Shown here: positions 48,601-58,645 of the stretch, in pieces
Position numbering within the stretch: position 1 is the stretch's first letter
Layout: each line of letters begins with the position of its first letter
NCBI RefSeq assembly: GCF_905220415.1
Contig: NC_059552.1
Location: 2,929,001 to 2,993,000 of the forward strand
DNA length: 64,000 bases
Source: Colias croceus
Taxonomy: Eukaryota; Arthropoda; Insecta; Lepidoptera; Pieridae
Reading direction: 5' to 3'
Made by a program: the position numbers and the translations under genes
The notes under the pieces: generated by a model
What the model was told of the DNA's origin: nothing
The model's database searches: none
Seen by the model: only the letters and a program-made list of their open reading frames with translations

Positions 48601-51600
48601 AAAATAAATTTAATTAATAAGGACTGACCCGCACTATTTAGCATGTCAGCATACATCTCCACAGCATCAATCAATTGTTTCGTTGTATTTTCCTTATCGT
48701 CTAAAACTGGTATTAAACCACATGCAGTTTTTAAATCAAATTCCATTTTGAACAATTTTTATCAAAAATATTTATATCTACTTATATATACCCTTTATAA
48801 GATATCGCCTAATTTCTTTTAATTTATCATAATTTTGAAGTATTAAATCGGCCATAACAAACTAACATCTTACCTTAAAGTTAAAGATACAAACTAAATA
48901 GACTCAATACAAACAAAGTAGTATCATATTTCATTCACTTAAAATTAATTCTATCTAATTCGAAGCACAGTTACATACGCTACGATAGCATTCTGCTGAC
49001 GCTTCATAGCGTATCGCATGTCGACTGGACTTCCACGAACTGTTTATTATATTTTTTAGACACGATTTATTTAAATAATTTTTTTTATAGGTCCAATGTT
49101 CTTTTGTTTTAAAATTTATTTATTATAGATTGATTATATTTTTACTTTTAACTGCACTATTTTTCACACTTAAACCTCATAGATCACAATTTCACACCAC
49201 AACGCAAACCGCACCATATTTTAGATTACACCGGTATATTTAATTTATTTGGGGGAAAGGGGGCACCCACTTTAAACTGCTGCTTCTTCACGTTCAGGAT
49301 CGCGCTTGCCTGCTGCTGACACCCGCAGACGCATTCTTCTCACCTTTTATGGCCAATTTTGATTTCCTTTATCTCTCGTTTTCATTTTGGTTTTTCGATG
49401 CTAATTTATTTGCGAAATACTATTTCGCGTTTTGGACGTTGTCGTCATAATAATCATTTTGATTAAAACTAGTGCCATAAGGCACACTGGCATGCGGCTA
49501 CTCTGCACTTTTCGCCCGGTGTCCGGCGTCGCGCTATCATTTTTCTAGGAACTGGCTAGGGTCGCCATGAAGTATGGATAGAGGCTTGGAGTTCAAATGA
49601 AACAACCGTTCGGTTATAAGGTGTATTCAAGACTGACTTACAAATAGGTGCACACAATATAACATAATAAAACATTAAGCTACATATACTTCATATAATT
49701 CATATAGGTACTTCAGCATAGTGGACTGTCCGTGATCCCCAAATTAAAGAGATGTGCATTGAAGGGTCTGTGTCTTTTAAGGGTCCCTGTTCCCTGGTCT
49801 TTTGGTCCCTTTAGAGCTTTAGAGTTTTCAATCTATAGTGGTTTAAAGTTAACTCAAAAATGGAGCATTTTCGTAAATTTTCTAAAATTCTTAGAGAAAG
49901 TGTAAGAAATGCTATAGTATGTTATATATTCGTGATCTACTCAATAAGCTCTTTCATTTGATACCCCACACGGCATGTTTTGGAAATTTTTATTTTTTTC
50001 TTTGTATGCCATATTTAATTACCGGGTTGGGGGGAGGGGGACCACAAAACTGGTTGGCAACATCTGTCTATAGGATGTCTGGTATCTATACAATATATAT
50101 CAGAAGTCAGATTTAGGTCCGCTATTTTTGCAAACGAAACTCCACTGAGAGTCCGGTCTACTTTGTTCATGGTTGTAACGGCTTTCCCTCACTCAGTTGG
50201 CAACACTCAGCCTACTATATTTACGTGGTTAAAACCTACGGATGCGAGTGACATTGCCAAACCTCAAATTTTTTCTTCTACTTTATGTATGGGTGAATTA
50301 AAGTGTTAAAAAATACCATTGAATTTCTTAAAATAAACAATATTGAAAAATATTTCTATTTTCACACAAAATAGGTGCCCGTTGGCGAGTTGCGGAAACT
50401 TGCCGTTATTATTATAATATTTAATTTTTATTTCTGAAGGAAAAGGCAGAACCAAAACAAAAAACTGAAAAGAAGAAGTCAGAAGCTAAGAAAGAGCAGA
50501 AAGAAGAGGCTGCTGTTGAAAAGAAAGAAAAGAAGTCACTCAGCGGAGGAGTGTTCATTGAAGATGTGAAAATTGGAAATGGACCTGTAGCCAAGCCCGG
50601 CAAAACTGTCATGGTGAGATTCTTTCGTTTTTATTTATGGAATCAATTAAATTTACTACACTTTTGATAAGCATATCGCCCATGTGTGATTCCAAAGTAT
50701 ACATACATGCCTCCACGATTTATTTTAAAGTATAGATTTTAATAACTTTAATTAAAATGTGTTAGATCTACAGCAACATTTTTTCTATTATATAAAAAAA
50801 AATTTTTGCATAATTTTTGCCCTATATTCGTAATTATATGTCTATTTTTTATTACAAAAACATTATCATTGGTCCCTCGCAGGTATACTATGAAGGAAGA
50901 TTGAAGCAGAACAACAAGATGTTCGACAACTGCCAGAAGGGGCCCGGCTTCAAGTTCCGCCTCGGTGCCAAGGAAGTGATCTCCGGCTGGGACGTTGGTG
51001 TCTCCGGCATGAAGGTTGGAGGCAAGAGGAAAATCATCTGTCCTCCTGCTATGGCGTAAGTTATACTTGGATATTGTATTAATCTAGTGAAAATATTTTG
51101 TATAAAATATGATTTATGGTAGAGTATGTAATAGGGTGAATACATGCTGTACCTTATTGAAATAGAAATATTGGATTTGGTAAGCTAAATGTTATTTTTG
51201 TATTGTTAATGTTTTTTCCGTTTAAATAAATTAAATAACATCTGGTTATCATCTTTGTTTTTAAATAAAATTGTTTGTTACTAAGTCTTTTGGATAAATT
51301 AATAAAAAATGAAAAATTCTTACACACGTAAGAAGAAAAACTTCTTTATGACCTTATTTAAAAAAAAAATAATTTAAAGCGCGTGGTAGGGATAAGAAAA
51401 AGATGGCGCGTAACGGAAAAATGTCACGCGTAACGTAAAAATGTTACACTAAATTTTTTTCCAACCCCGATAAAGAAGTTTCACTTCAAAAACTTATTCA
51501 GCATAATAACCTATTATAACAAATGTAAAAGACATCTGTTTGTTTGGAATAGACTGACTAAAATAAAATTATACTTTATTTCAGTTATGGAGCAAAAGGA

Positions 51601-51666
51601 TCCCCTCCAGTCATTCCACCAAACTCAACATTAGTATTTGAAGTTGAACTGAAGAACGTCAAATAA
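39605..51666 (+). CDS. FKBP46: 46 kDa FK506-binding nuclear protein (FKBP46 type)
   Basis: Eight coding exons join in frame to 414 residues: 39605-39614, 39997-40224, 40483-40670, 41398-41543, 41619-41862, 50440-50613, 50883-51055, 51585-51666. The first coding exon has only 10 nt (MFWG). Residues 1 to about 90 form a nucleoplasmin-like domain (QVMVVVDGKNFLVCTL, GYIDPEFDDE). Long acidic and then Lys-rich stretches follow, as in nucleolar histone-binding FKBPs. The last 110 residues are an FKBP peptidyl-prolyl isomerase domain with YYEGRL, FDNC, GWDVGVSGMKVGGKRK and AYGAKGSPPVIPPNSTLVFEVEL. The active-site Trp and Tyr are present. The length is close to the Spodoptera FKBP46 I remember. Intron 5 is about 8.6 kb because of a nested retrotransposon; without it, it would be near 0.9 kb. 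Confidence 0.96.
40974..41202. mobile_element. MITE in FKBP46 intron 3
   Basis: The ends are a 13-bp inverted repeat (GCGGGGTTTACAC and complement) about 230 bp apart. The interior has partial self-complementarity. No clear target duplication is seen. Confidence 0.65.
42014..42161 (-). repeat. 3' LTR of the gypsy element
   Basis: A 148-bp LTR identical to 49568-49715. GCAT precedes it. The sequence next to its inner edge is not a good polypurine tract. Confidence 0.93.
46034..46953 (+). mobile_element. Deleted mariner/Tc1-like element
   Basis: Perfect 30-bp inverted ends start CAGGGTGTCTCATAAG and lie at 46036 and 46951, each flanked by TA, the mariner/Tc1 target. The element lies inside the arm-bearing insertion and is the innermost of three nested layers. 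Confidence 0.9.
46097..46698 (+). pseudogene. Mariner/Tc1-like transposase remnant
   Basis: The first part (46097 to about 46430) resembles the N-terminal helix-turn-helix region (ILSWIRSFNTTGN, KKSGRPRSV). The second part (about 46435-46698, another frame) has the catalytic-core features WFQQDGAT and WPPRSPDLTPPDFF. The region between, with the first catalytic Asp, appears to be deleted, and a frameshift separates the parts. It is non-functional. Confidence 0.8.
47832..48755 (-). CDS. Gag of the gypsy element
   Basis: An open frame of 307 codons. The first two thirds is a helical capsid-like part (LIKFILKGRLSENAK, SFTAIQDQIRSLNQG). The last third is rich in Arg, Gly, Tyr and Asn (RGQGRGQPRGQG), an RNA-binding style tail without a visible CCHC knuckle. 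It overlaps the start of pol by 11 nt. It appears unbroken, in contrast to pol. Confidence 0.8.
   Translation of the reverse strand: MFKMEFDLKTACGLIPVLDDKENTTKQLIDAVEMYADMLNSAGQSLLIKFILKGRLSENAKLRVNSDYMTVTDMLQDFRRKLLTTKSFTAIQDQIRSLNQGFKSIDEYGTQLEKLLTDLNISQADGNVTKMNLLKPINEKMVVKKFADGLKNEKVSTIITARNYSSLKEAIQAAKDESRSSTSRPAEVMKMTSTRGTYYNNRSYFRGQGRGQPRGQGHYTYNSNWGKYQNNYNNNYRSNAPRYQGYSRPFQYTPRGRGHYNRRGYARRGVNNRGNLFTIPQNANAQASCNSEQSKSKESMNQFFRDE
49568..49715 (-). repeat. 5' LTR of the gypsy element
   Basis: A 148-bp LTR identical to the 3' LTR, followed by GCAT. It adjoins the primer site on the element's inner side. Confidence 0.93.
51332..51487. mobile_element. MITE, second copy (GAAGTGAAACTTC family)
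   Basis: This lies in FKBP46 intron 7, inverted relative to 26455-26639. One end reads GAAGAAAAACTTCTTTATG (two changes from the usual end) and the other ATAAAGAAGTTTCACTTC. The interior shares the CGCGTAACG motifs. Confidence 0.8.
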
Positions 51667-52997
51667 AATATTTTTAAGTGTTGATTACTGTTTGTTTTAA
51701 ATATGTTTAAATGTCGCGCATAGTGCGAAGTTACTACAATGATGCCATTTTATATGCTCTAAAGCATCTTTTATTTAACATCATGTTAGGTATCTGTATT
51801 CCATACGTGAATAAAATTGCCAACATAAAAAATCTTGTAATTACAAGTAAAGGAGTTCAATCACATTGTATGAGTGTTAGTTTCTTGTTGTGTATTCATC
51901 AGGTCTTTGCATTTTCATATTATTTTTAATAAAATTTTTAAGGCTTATAAGATTTCCGTATTCATTATCTGAGAATTTCTTAATAATGAGGTAACATATG
52001 ATTGCATCAGATGATGATAAATATAATATGATTTATGTATTTTTTTTATCTCTAGTTGTCATTTGTGATGAAGCTGAACCAAAGTCCCAATTTGGTTAAC
52101 CTCCTTTCTTGTAACTATTTTCATTTTGAATAAATTTAATTGCCATTTTATTCACATGCCTACTTACATACATACTTCATTTATTTTTTTATCAATGAAT
52201 AGTTAGTAAGGTGCCCTGTGAGGAGTGCTTTCTAGCATTAAGACTACATAGGTTATAATGTAAAAAATAGTGACCATTTCATTCTCATAATTATAAAATG
52301 ATAGTAAATAATTAGATAAAGTTTAGGAAATCAATTTACATAAAAGTAAATTTTACAGTGTAAACAAATTGGACATGGATAAAAAATCTTTCAGTGAATT
52401 TCAATCTGGTCAGGTATTTTAGTTTGAATGTAGTTACAGGACATTAACTATAAGATACTGTAAGCCTTAAGTAAGTGATACATAAATAAAATAATTAAAA
52501 ATAAATAGGTTTTTTATTTTTCCTTAAAAATATCCTACCTTGTTTAATAAAATAAAAAAATAAACCAATAAATGCGTACTGAATATCCTACCTTATTAAA
52601 AGGTTTTAAGATGCAGCAATACTCAAGTTTAGTGCATAAAATTTGTTTCCAATTATCCTATCATCATCACTAGCTTAATATTATTGTTCCTATTTCAGAG
52701 ACATGTTCTTTGATGTCCATCAGAGTCAGGCCTAAAGGAAACTGTAGTAACTAAACACTATAAACATGTTTTAGGCAAGAAATAAAATGCATTATTAAAT
52801 AATATAATATATTACTTAAATTTACAATAACTATTATCCATTGTTTTACAAATTTCTTGCTGTTGACTCAAATCCATATTGTTACACGTCAAGATAATAT
52901 AAATCAAGGTCACGGCCTAAAAAGCAGACTGGACAAATGACTGTTCAATAATATGTTTATCGAAACTAATAAATAATAATCTAAATTTATTCAACAA
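51667..52997. other. FKBP46 3' UTR and intergenic DNA
   Basis: AATAAA signals for FKBP46 occur at 51928-51933 and 52129-52134. A TTTATT (AATAAA on the minus strand) at 52986-52991 could serve the UPF0729 gene. No other gene is seen. Confidence 0.5.
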
Positions 52998-53252
52998 TCA
53001 TTCGGACTTTAGCCTTACATCGGGGCTTTGTTTACTGTCACTTAATTCATTCTCGGGTTTTTCAGTCACTTTATTATCTTTCTTCTTAAATGCACAAACA
53101 CCACCTTCACATTTGAATGGGAATTCTGTTGTTACATTGCCATCAGCATCCTTCACAGCCCATGGATTCCAGAAGCGTAGAACATACGGTTGAATAAATT
53201 TATGCCACAAAAACAGCAAAACAGGAATGATGAAACATGGAACACACACCAT
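52998..53252 (-). CDS. UPF0729 family protein (C18orf32-like)
   Basis: A single-exon frame of 84 residues from the ATG at 53252. The two extra codons upstream begin with TTG and are not used. The N-terminus MVCVPCFIIPVLLFLWHKFIQPY has the Cys pair and hydrophobic anchor typical of the family, which in vertebrates is a small lipid-droplet/ER protein. An NPW motif, a GGVC segment and a charged Lys/Glu tail follow. The family's function is poorly known. Gene identity is inferred from length and the N-terminal motif. Confidence 0.85.
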   Translation of the reverse strand: MVCVPCFIIPVLLFLWHKFIQPYVLRFWNPWAVKDADGNVTTEFPFKCEGGVCAFKKKDNKVTEKPENELSDSKQSPDVRLKSE

Positions 53253-54240
53253 CTTCAATTATATTTAATACAATTTCTGATTTAAAGCACTCGAAACCTG
53301 ATTATTATTACTTGCAAGCAGAAACGATAATTGCTATTTCCTTATTATTGTAATCGCCAACACGATTAGTTTTAAAAATAATTGTAATTATTCACCAAAA
53401 ATTTTGTTTTGACATTTATTTGTCATTAGTTTTGACATCTTGTGACAACTGACAAGTTTTATTGCCAGTTAAAGTTATGATAGATACCAAGGCTTGAGTT
53501 ACAATGTCCACGCAACAACAGTTGAAATCTGTGGTTTAAATTACATATCCAAGTACATAATATCCCATCGGCCATCTTCCAGGAGACCATAATATTATAG
53601 CGTAACCAAGCGTAACCAATGACGTAACCTAATCATTTGAATTTTGTTTGTTTTGTTGACATAAATGCGAAAAAGATGTTTTTCAAAAAAAAAAAACTCT
53701 TTTGATTTAAATTTTCAAACGCCATGTACTTGGCCATGTACCTATATGTTACAGTCAAAACCCTTAACCACACCCTTAACCCTTAACCACCCCTAACCTA
53801 ACTCGGTTTCGGATATTCACGATATCACATGTCATAATATTATTTAGTTCTTAGATTTAGTTATTCTAAAAATTTTATTTTATATAAGGAAGGAGCTTAG
53901 TGGTATTCTAGCTTCAACTAATTTGGAAAGCTTACTGAAGAAAATAACCACGCCGTCATGTTGGTAGAGTAATTATTATATTTTATTAATAAAATATATA
54001 AAGTACATAATATGTACTAGTTACCACACATAAAATATGAATGTCTTTATTGGCCGATTAAGAAGAGCTGGAACGTCAACACATTTAAACATTGCACATG
54101 TGTATTGTGTAGTGTCTGTGAAGACGCGCGCGGCGTGACGTCATACTGCATACGCATCATGAAAAGTCTTTCTGTCTCTCTCGCGCGCAGACTAGCTTAT
54201 GAGGGTGAAGGGGACAATTCCATGGGCGTAGCTAGCCATG
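53253..54240. other. Intergenic region
   Basis: No gene is supported. A CCCTTAACCACCCCTAACC stretch near 53770-53800 is short and not a telomere array. GC-richer DNA with alternating CG begins near 54125. Confidence 0.5.
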
Positions 54241-54357
54241 GGCTCAAGGTGGGGCAACAATAAAAAAATAATATGTAACTAGCAACTGTATGTACCCAAA
54301 GTCATATCCAGGTCTTCGAACCTCAAATGCCGGTGGCACGGCCGGCGGCAGTGCCGC

Positions 54358-54980
54358 CATTTGCGAAGGCATTTGCGAAGGCATTTGCGAAGGCATTTGC
54401 GAAGGCATTTGCGAAGGCATTTGCGAAGGCATTTGCGAGGGCATTTGCGAGGGCATTTGCGAAGGCATTTGCGAGGGCATTTGCGAAGGCATTTGCGAAG
54501 GCATTTGCGAAGGCAGGCAACGCGCTTGCGAACGCGCTTGCGAACGCGCTTGCGAACGCGCCTGCGAACGCGCTTGCGAACGCGCCTGCGAACGCGCTTG
54601 CGAACGTGCCTGCGAACGCGCTTGCGAACGCGCCTGCGAACGCGCCTGCGAACGCGCCTGCGAACGCGCCTGCGAACGCGCCTGCGAACGCGCCTGCGAA
54701 CGCGTCTGCGAACGCGTCTGCGAACGCGCCTGCGAACGCGCCTGCGAACGCGTCTGCGAACGCGCCTGCGAACGCGCCTGCGTACGCGCCTGCGAACGCG
54801 CCTGCGAACGCACTTGCGTACGCGCCTGCGAACGCGCCTGCGAACGCGCTTGCGTACGCGCCTGCGAACGCGCCTGCGAACGCGCCTGCGAACGCGCTTG
54901 CGAACGCGCCTGCGAACGCGCCTGCGAACGCGCCTGCGAACGCGCTTGCGAACGCGCTTGCGAACGCGCTTGCGAACGCA
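54358..54980. repeat. GC-rich 12-bp minisatellite in two related blocks
   Basis: About 13 units of CATTTGCGAAGG (54358-54513) are followed by about 38 units of CGCGCCTGCGAA with C/T variants (about 54520-54980). Both units share the core TTGCGAA or CTGCGAA, so they probably have a common origin. Because 12 is a multiple of three and no unit holds a stop, several frames are open for over 650 bp, producing artefactual proteins of (ARSQ)n, (ACER)n or (ANAP)n type. Confidence 0.93.
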
Positions 54981-55230
54981 TTTGCGATGGCATCTTCTTT
55001 ACCTTGAAAACTTTTTTATAACACTCACTTTATTCTGTGTAATATTTTCTGAAAGTTTTTTTTTCTAAGGCCCATATTTTTTTGAGTTTTGTAACTAACT
55101 GTACTACACTCATTTTTCTTACAGTTTATGTAACATAGAAGCCTCAGCTATTTTCTTTTTTCGTGTGTAGGTAATTCGTTATTCGAATTATTCTTATTCA
55201 AAACACCTTATTGTTCACCTACCACATCAC

Positions 55231-55589
55231 GAAATATAAAGAGTTTGTTTGTTTGTTTGAACGCGCTAATCTCAGAAACTACTTGTCCGATTTGAAAAAG
55301 TCTCGGTGTTAGATAGCCCATTTATCGAGGAAGGCTAGGCTAGGCTAGGCTAGAAGGCTAGGCTAGGCTAGCTAGCGAAGGACTATAATAATATTACGCT
55401 AAGACCAACAGGAGCGGAGCAATGCGGGTGAAACCGCGGGGAACACCTATAAATAAAAATGAAACCCGTTTCGCGACCGATTTCGATAATTCTTTTTTTT
55501 TATATTCCTTGAAGTACGAGGATGGTTCTTATGTAGAGATAAAAGAAAACGTAGATATGTACCACGGGCGAAGCCGGGGCGGTAGTAAA
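55231..55589 (+). mobile_element. Truncated Helitron-like fragments with a GGCTA microsatellite
   Basis: A first fragment (to about 55440) shares the TTTGTTTGTTTG start, the AACTACTTGTCCGATTTGAAA body and the GGTGAAACCGCGGGG end region of the copy at 25504-25702. It holds a short (GGCTA)n run at about 55330-55372. A second fragment ends in ACCACGGGCGAAGCCGGGGC and matches the inverted body at 34595. Both lack proper ends. Confidence 0.65.
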
Positions 55590-56218
55590 TCTATACATAT
55601 AATAAAATCGTAGGAAAGTCAAAACTGTACATTGAATATTTTTTTAAAAGAATACATAATCCATGATCTATAATCGATATAGAAGCCAAAAACATAGTTT
55701 TTAGAATTTTTGTCTGTTTGTCTGTTTGTCGGTTTGTCTGTTTGTCTGTTTGTCTGTATATTTGTCCGAGCTAATCTCGAAAAGTACCGCATAGATTGAC
55801 TTCAAATTTTGCATGAATATTACTAACAGGTCGGGTGAGGCTTTTATATACACATTATCATGCTATCACCTCCGGGGGAGGAGCTGTGAACCTTTATTTT
55901 TCTAACGTATTCCGTGCATTACACAGCGTACAATCTAAAGACTCATGTTTAAATGTTGTTTTTGGGTAAGCCACGCTATTATCTAGCTTTACACTATAAA
56001 AACTACGTCATTTACGTAATTTTGGCAGAGAAACAGTTTAATGAATCTTAGTAGTATAAAGACAAATTTGAAACAGCGCCATCTATGAGACTTCATTAAA
56101 ATCAAATCAATTTACATATTTAACGCTTCTTGCAAATTTATAATTAAAAATTAAATAATATGATGTTGGTGGGGTTTTTAATTGTACTTATTTAACTTTT
56201 TAACCCATGTCTTCCCAG

Positions 56219-56800
56219 AGTCCACTTCAGGTGCTTATATTTTATGTGAATATACTAAATAAAATTTTACAAGTGAGGGTAGATGTTTATTATTTGATGT
56301 CAAACAAGACACCATTAACAGTTAATTGTGACATTTAAAAAAATCCTTCTTGCGTTCCCACAAAAGGTAAGTTGTAGCTTTTATATTTATTCTTTATACA
56401 TAATTAATTATATTATAGTTAGACTCATGTTTTTAAATAAGAATTGAAGTTACGACAAAATAAGAAAATGATGAAATTTTATTTTTATGTATAACTTTTA
56501 CAAGACTATATTATACGCCCAAAGAAGGTCACTAAGGTCACGAAGGTCACGAAGGTCACCAAGTTCTTGATAGAATAATTTTATTTGTTAGTAGCTTTTT
56601 AATAAAATAAGGTAAAGTAATCTTTTCATTTTTTTTATTTACAGATTCAATGTTCATATAAAATTAACGATTTGCGTGAGGATGTAGTAGAAATAAGTAT
56701 CCTGGCGCGTGGTCAATTGATGACTAAAGTTAATTTCCAACGTATGGTACAATCATTGGAAGAATCTTGGGTAATTTTAGAGGATATTTTTCGGGAATGA
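56219..56800 (+). pseudogene. Two exon-like stretches of an unrecognised gene, frameshifted
   Basis: Exon-like piece A (56219-56366) follows a good acceptor (CTTCCCAG) and ends at a GTAAGT donor. It reads SPLQVLIFYVNILNKILQ and onward until a stop at 56336-56338. Skipping one base there restores an open frame to the donor. Piece B (56645-56800) follows TTTATTTACAG and reads IQCSYKINDLREDVVEISIL and onward for 51 codons to a TGA. The corrected phase of A fits B. The text looks like normal protein sequence, but I do not recognise the family. It is most likely a fragment captured by the surrounding Helitron-like element, though a host gene with an unseen exon arrangement is possible. Confidence 0.55.
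56527..56562 (+). repeat. Short array of AGGTCA half-sites
   Basis: Four copies of AAGGTCAC at 9-bp spacing near 56527-56562. AGGTCA is the nuclear-receptor half-site, and this spacing equals DR3. It may be a chance micro-repeat. Confidence 0.6.
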
Positions 56801-57861
56801 GAAAAGGGGCAGCCAACCACGTATCAGCGTGCGTGCGTGAGAATCTACCTACGTTTTAGTACCAAAAAAAATGTTATTTTGTAACGTAAATATTGCACTC
56901 ACAACTACTGTACAAGTATGAATTTTATTCGTGCTTTACTGTTATCTGATTGTTTTATTATCGTTATGGCTTTCGCGGTACAGATAGTACTGGGATCAGA
57001 GTACATATTATTTATCAATTTAATATACGTACCACACCAAGTAAAATATTTACAATCATACCAAATGGATTAACACGGTATGTACATAAGGCGGTCTTAT
57101 CGCTTACTAGCGATCTCTTCCAGTCTGCCCAAGGTAAGAGATAAAGAATTATACTCATGATCCAGCAATTTTCAACCGAAAAAGAAGTTTTTCTGTAATT
57201 GGTAGTTGTTTCATTTATTTAATTTAAATACCTAATTTTACTTTTATATTTGCCCATTTGCATTACATTCAGCTTCCATAAAACTTATAAAAATTTTATG
57301 TTTATTTCTGTCTATATAAGCTACTCTTTTTTAGATATAAATAACAAAAACAACTTTTTTATTAAAATTTAGTACCTTGGGAAGATATTATCTATGTGTT
57401 AATAGAACAATACATAAAGGAAGTTATGTTACGATTTTATACAATGAAAATATGTAAAAAAATATTAGCAGGTGTAATTATTAAATTGATCCCGAACCCA
57501 AAACTGTAGTTAATTTTTTTTGTCTTTAAGTGTTTAATTCATGTCAATTGGTTCATTAATAAAAAAATTATGATCATTTAAATAATCACGGTGAACATTT
57601 GCTAAGGCATTCATGTACAAGGTGTAATCGTTCAGTGTGCACAGGTGATTTTTTTTTTGTAAGTACTTAACCTAATAATGGCCGTAATCATTTTTTTTTA
57701 AATAAATCGAGAAATATAAAAAAAAAATATCCTTAAACCCTTACATTAAGTACATATTATGAAATATGAATATCCCATATACATTTAATATGAAAGATTT
57801 TAGCTTTCTTTTTCTTTTTTTGGTTATCTGCTTTAATTACTTTGCAAATTTGAAGTGGCAT

Positions 57862-58492
57862 TTTCCACGCTTTTTCCAGACATTTTCACGCATTTTGCGG
57901 ATATTTTCCGGGCATTTTCCGGGCAATTCCTCACGCATTTTCCGGGGATTTTCCGGGGATTTTCCAGGCATTTTCCACGCTTTTTCCGGATATTTTCCAG
58001 ACATTTCCTAGACATTTTCCGAAGATTTTCCAGGCACTTTCCACGCTTTTCCCGGACATTTTTACACATTTTCCGGATATTTTCCAGACATATTCATGCA
58101 TTTTCCGGATATTTTCCATATATTTCTCAGGCATTTCCCAGTCATTTTCCAGACATTTCCCTGACATTTTCCGGGAATTTTCCAGGCATTTTCCACGCCT
58201 TTTCTGGACATTTTCACGCATTTTTTAAATATTTTCCAGGCATTTTCTGGGCATCTCTTAGGCATTTTCCGGGGATTTTCTAGGCATTTTCCACGCTTTT
58301 TCCTGATATTTTCCAGACATTTCCCTGGCATTTTCCGGAGATTTTTCAGGCATTTTTCCACGCTTTTCCCGTACATTTTCACGCATTTTCCGGATATTTT
58401 CCGGAAATTTTCACACATTTTCCGGGGGATTTCCTAGATATTTTACAGGCATTTTCCGGATATCCCCGGAAAATGCCCCGGATTTCCGGAAA
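57862..58492 (+). repeat. Degenerate minisatellite of CATTTTCC units
   Basis: Over 600 bp are made of irregular 11-12-bp units such as CATTTTCCAGG and CATTTTCCGGA, ending in a palindromic stretch (TTTCCGGATATCCCCGGAAA). Open frames (FSGHFPGIF-like and KCLENxRK-like) are repeat artefacts. Confidence 0.88.
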
Positions 58493-58645
58493 GTACGTAA
58501 GTTTTTTAGCTTAGATTAGTAATAAATTCTATTAACAATTCTATGAATTGTTTATGGTAGTACGTGTTTACTAAATAATTGTATGTAAAGTAGTAACTAC
58601 TATGCAGTCGCTATTCCACGCGGACGAAGTCGCGGGCACAGCTAG

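Larger units (their letters stand above)
42010..49719 (-). mobile_element. Ty3/gypsy LTR retrotransposon in FKBP46 intron 5
   Basis: LTRs of 148 bp at 42014-42161 and 49568-49715 are identical base for base and have TGAAGTA...TACTTCA ends. GCAT is duplicated at 42010-42013 and 49716-49719. Just inside the 5' LTR the minus strand reads TGGCGACC, fitting the tRNA-Arg-type primer site of the 412/mdg1 group. No env is present. Gag is open, but pol is broken by an inner insertion at 45799-47734, an in-frame stop and a frameshift, so the copy is defective. Confidence 0.93.
55590..58645 (+). mobile_element. 3-kb Helitron-like element carrying gene-like exons
   Basis: It starts TCTATACATATAATAAAATC after an A, the same 5' end as the copy at 25963-26268. 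It ends with hairpin CGCGGACGAAGTCGCGGGC, then CTAG before T. No target duplication is present, as expected for Helitrons. No Rep/helicase frame is visible, so it is non-autonomous. The interior holds two exon-like stretches (56219-56800), a short AGGTCA array and a degenerate minisatellite near the 3' end. An alternative is two unrelated partial elements that happen to supply matching ends. Confidence 0.65.

Noticed and set aside
53762..53802. CCCTTAACC-like motifs as an interstitial telomere
   Set aside because: Insect telomere repeats are normally TTAGG. The motif here is short and irregular.
54244..55068. Long open frames of (ARSQ)n, (ACER)n and (ANAP)n type on both strands
   Set aside because: They are all produced by the 12-bp minisatellite, which keeps several frames open. 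There is no independent coding evidence.
57766..58418. Open frames of FSGHFPGIF-like and KCLENxRK-like repeats
   Set aside because: They come from the CATTTTCC minisatellite and occur in several frames at once.
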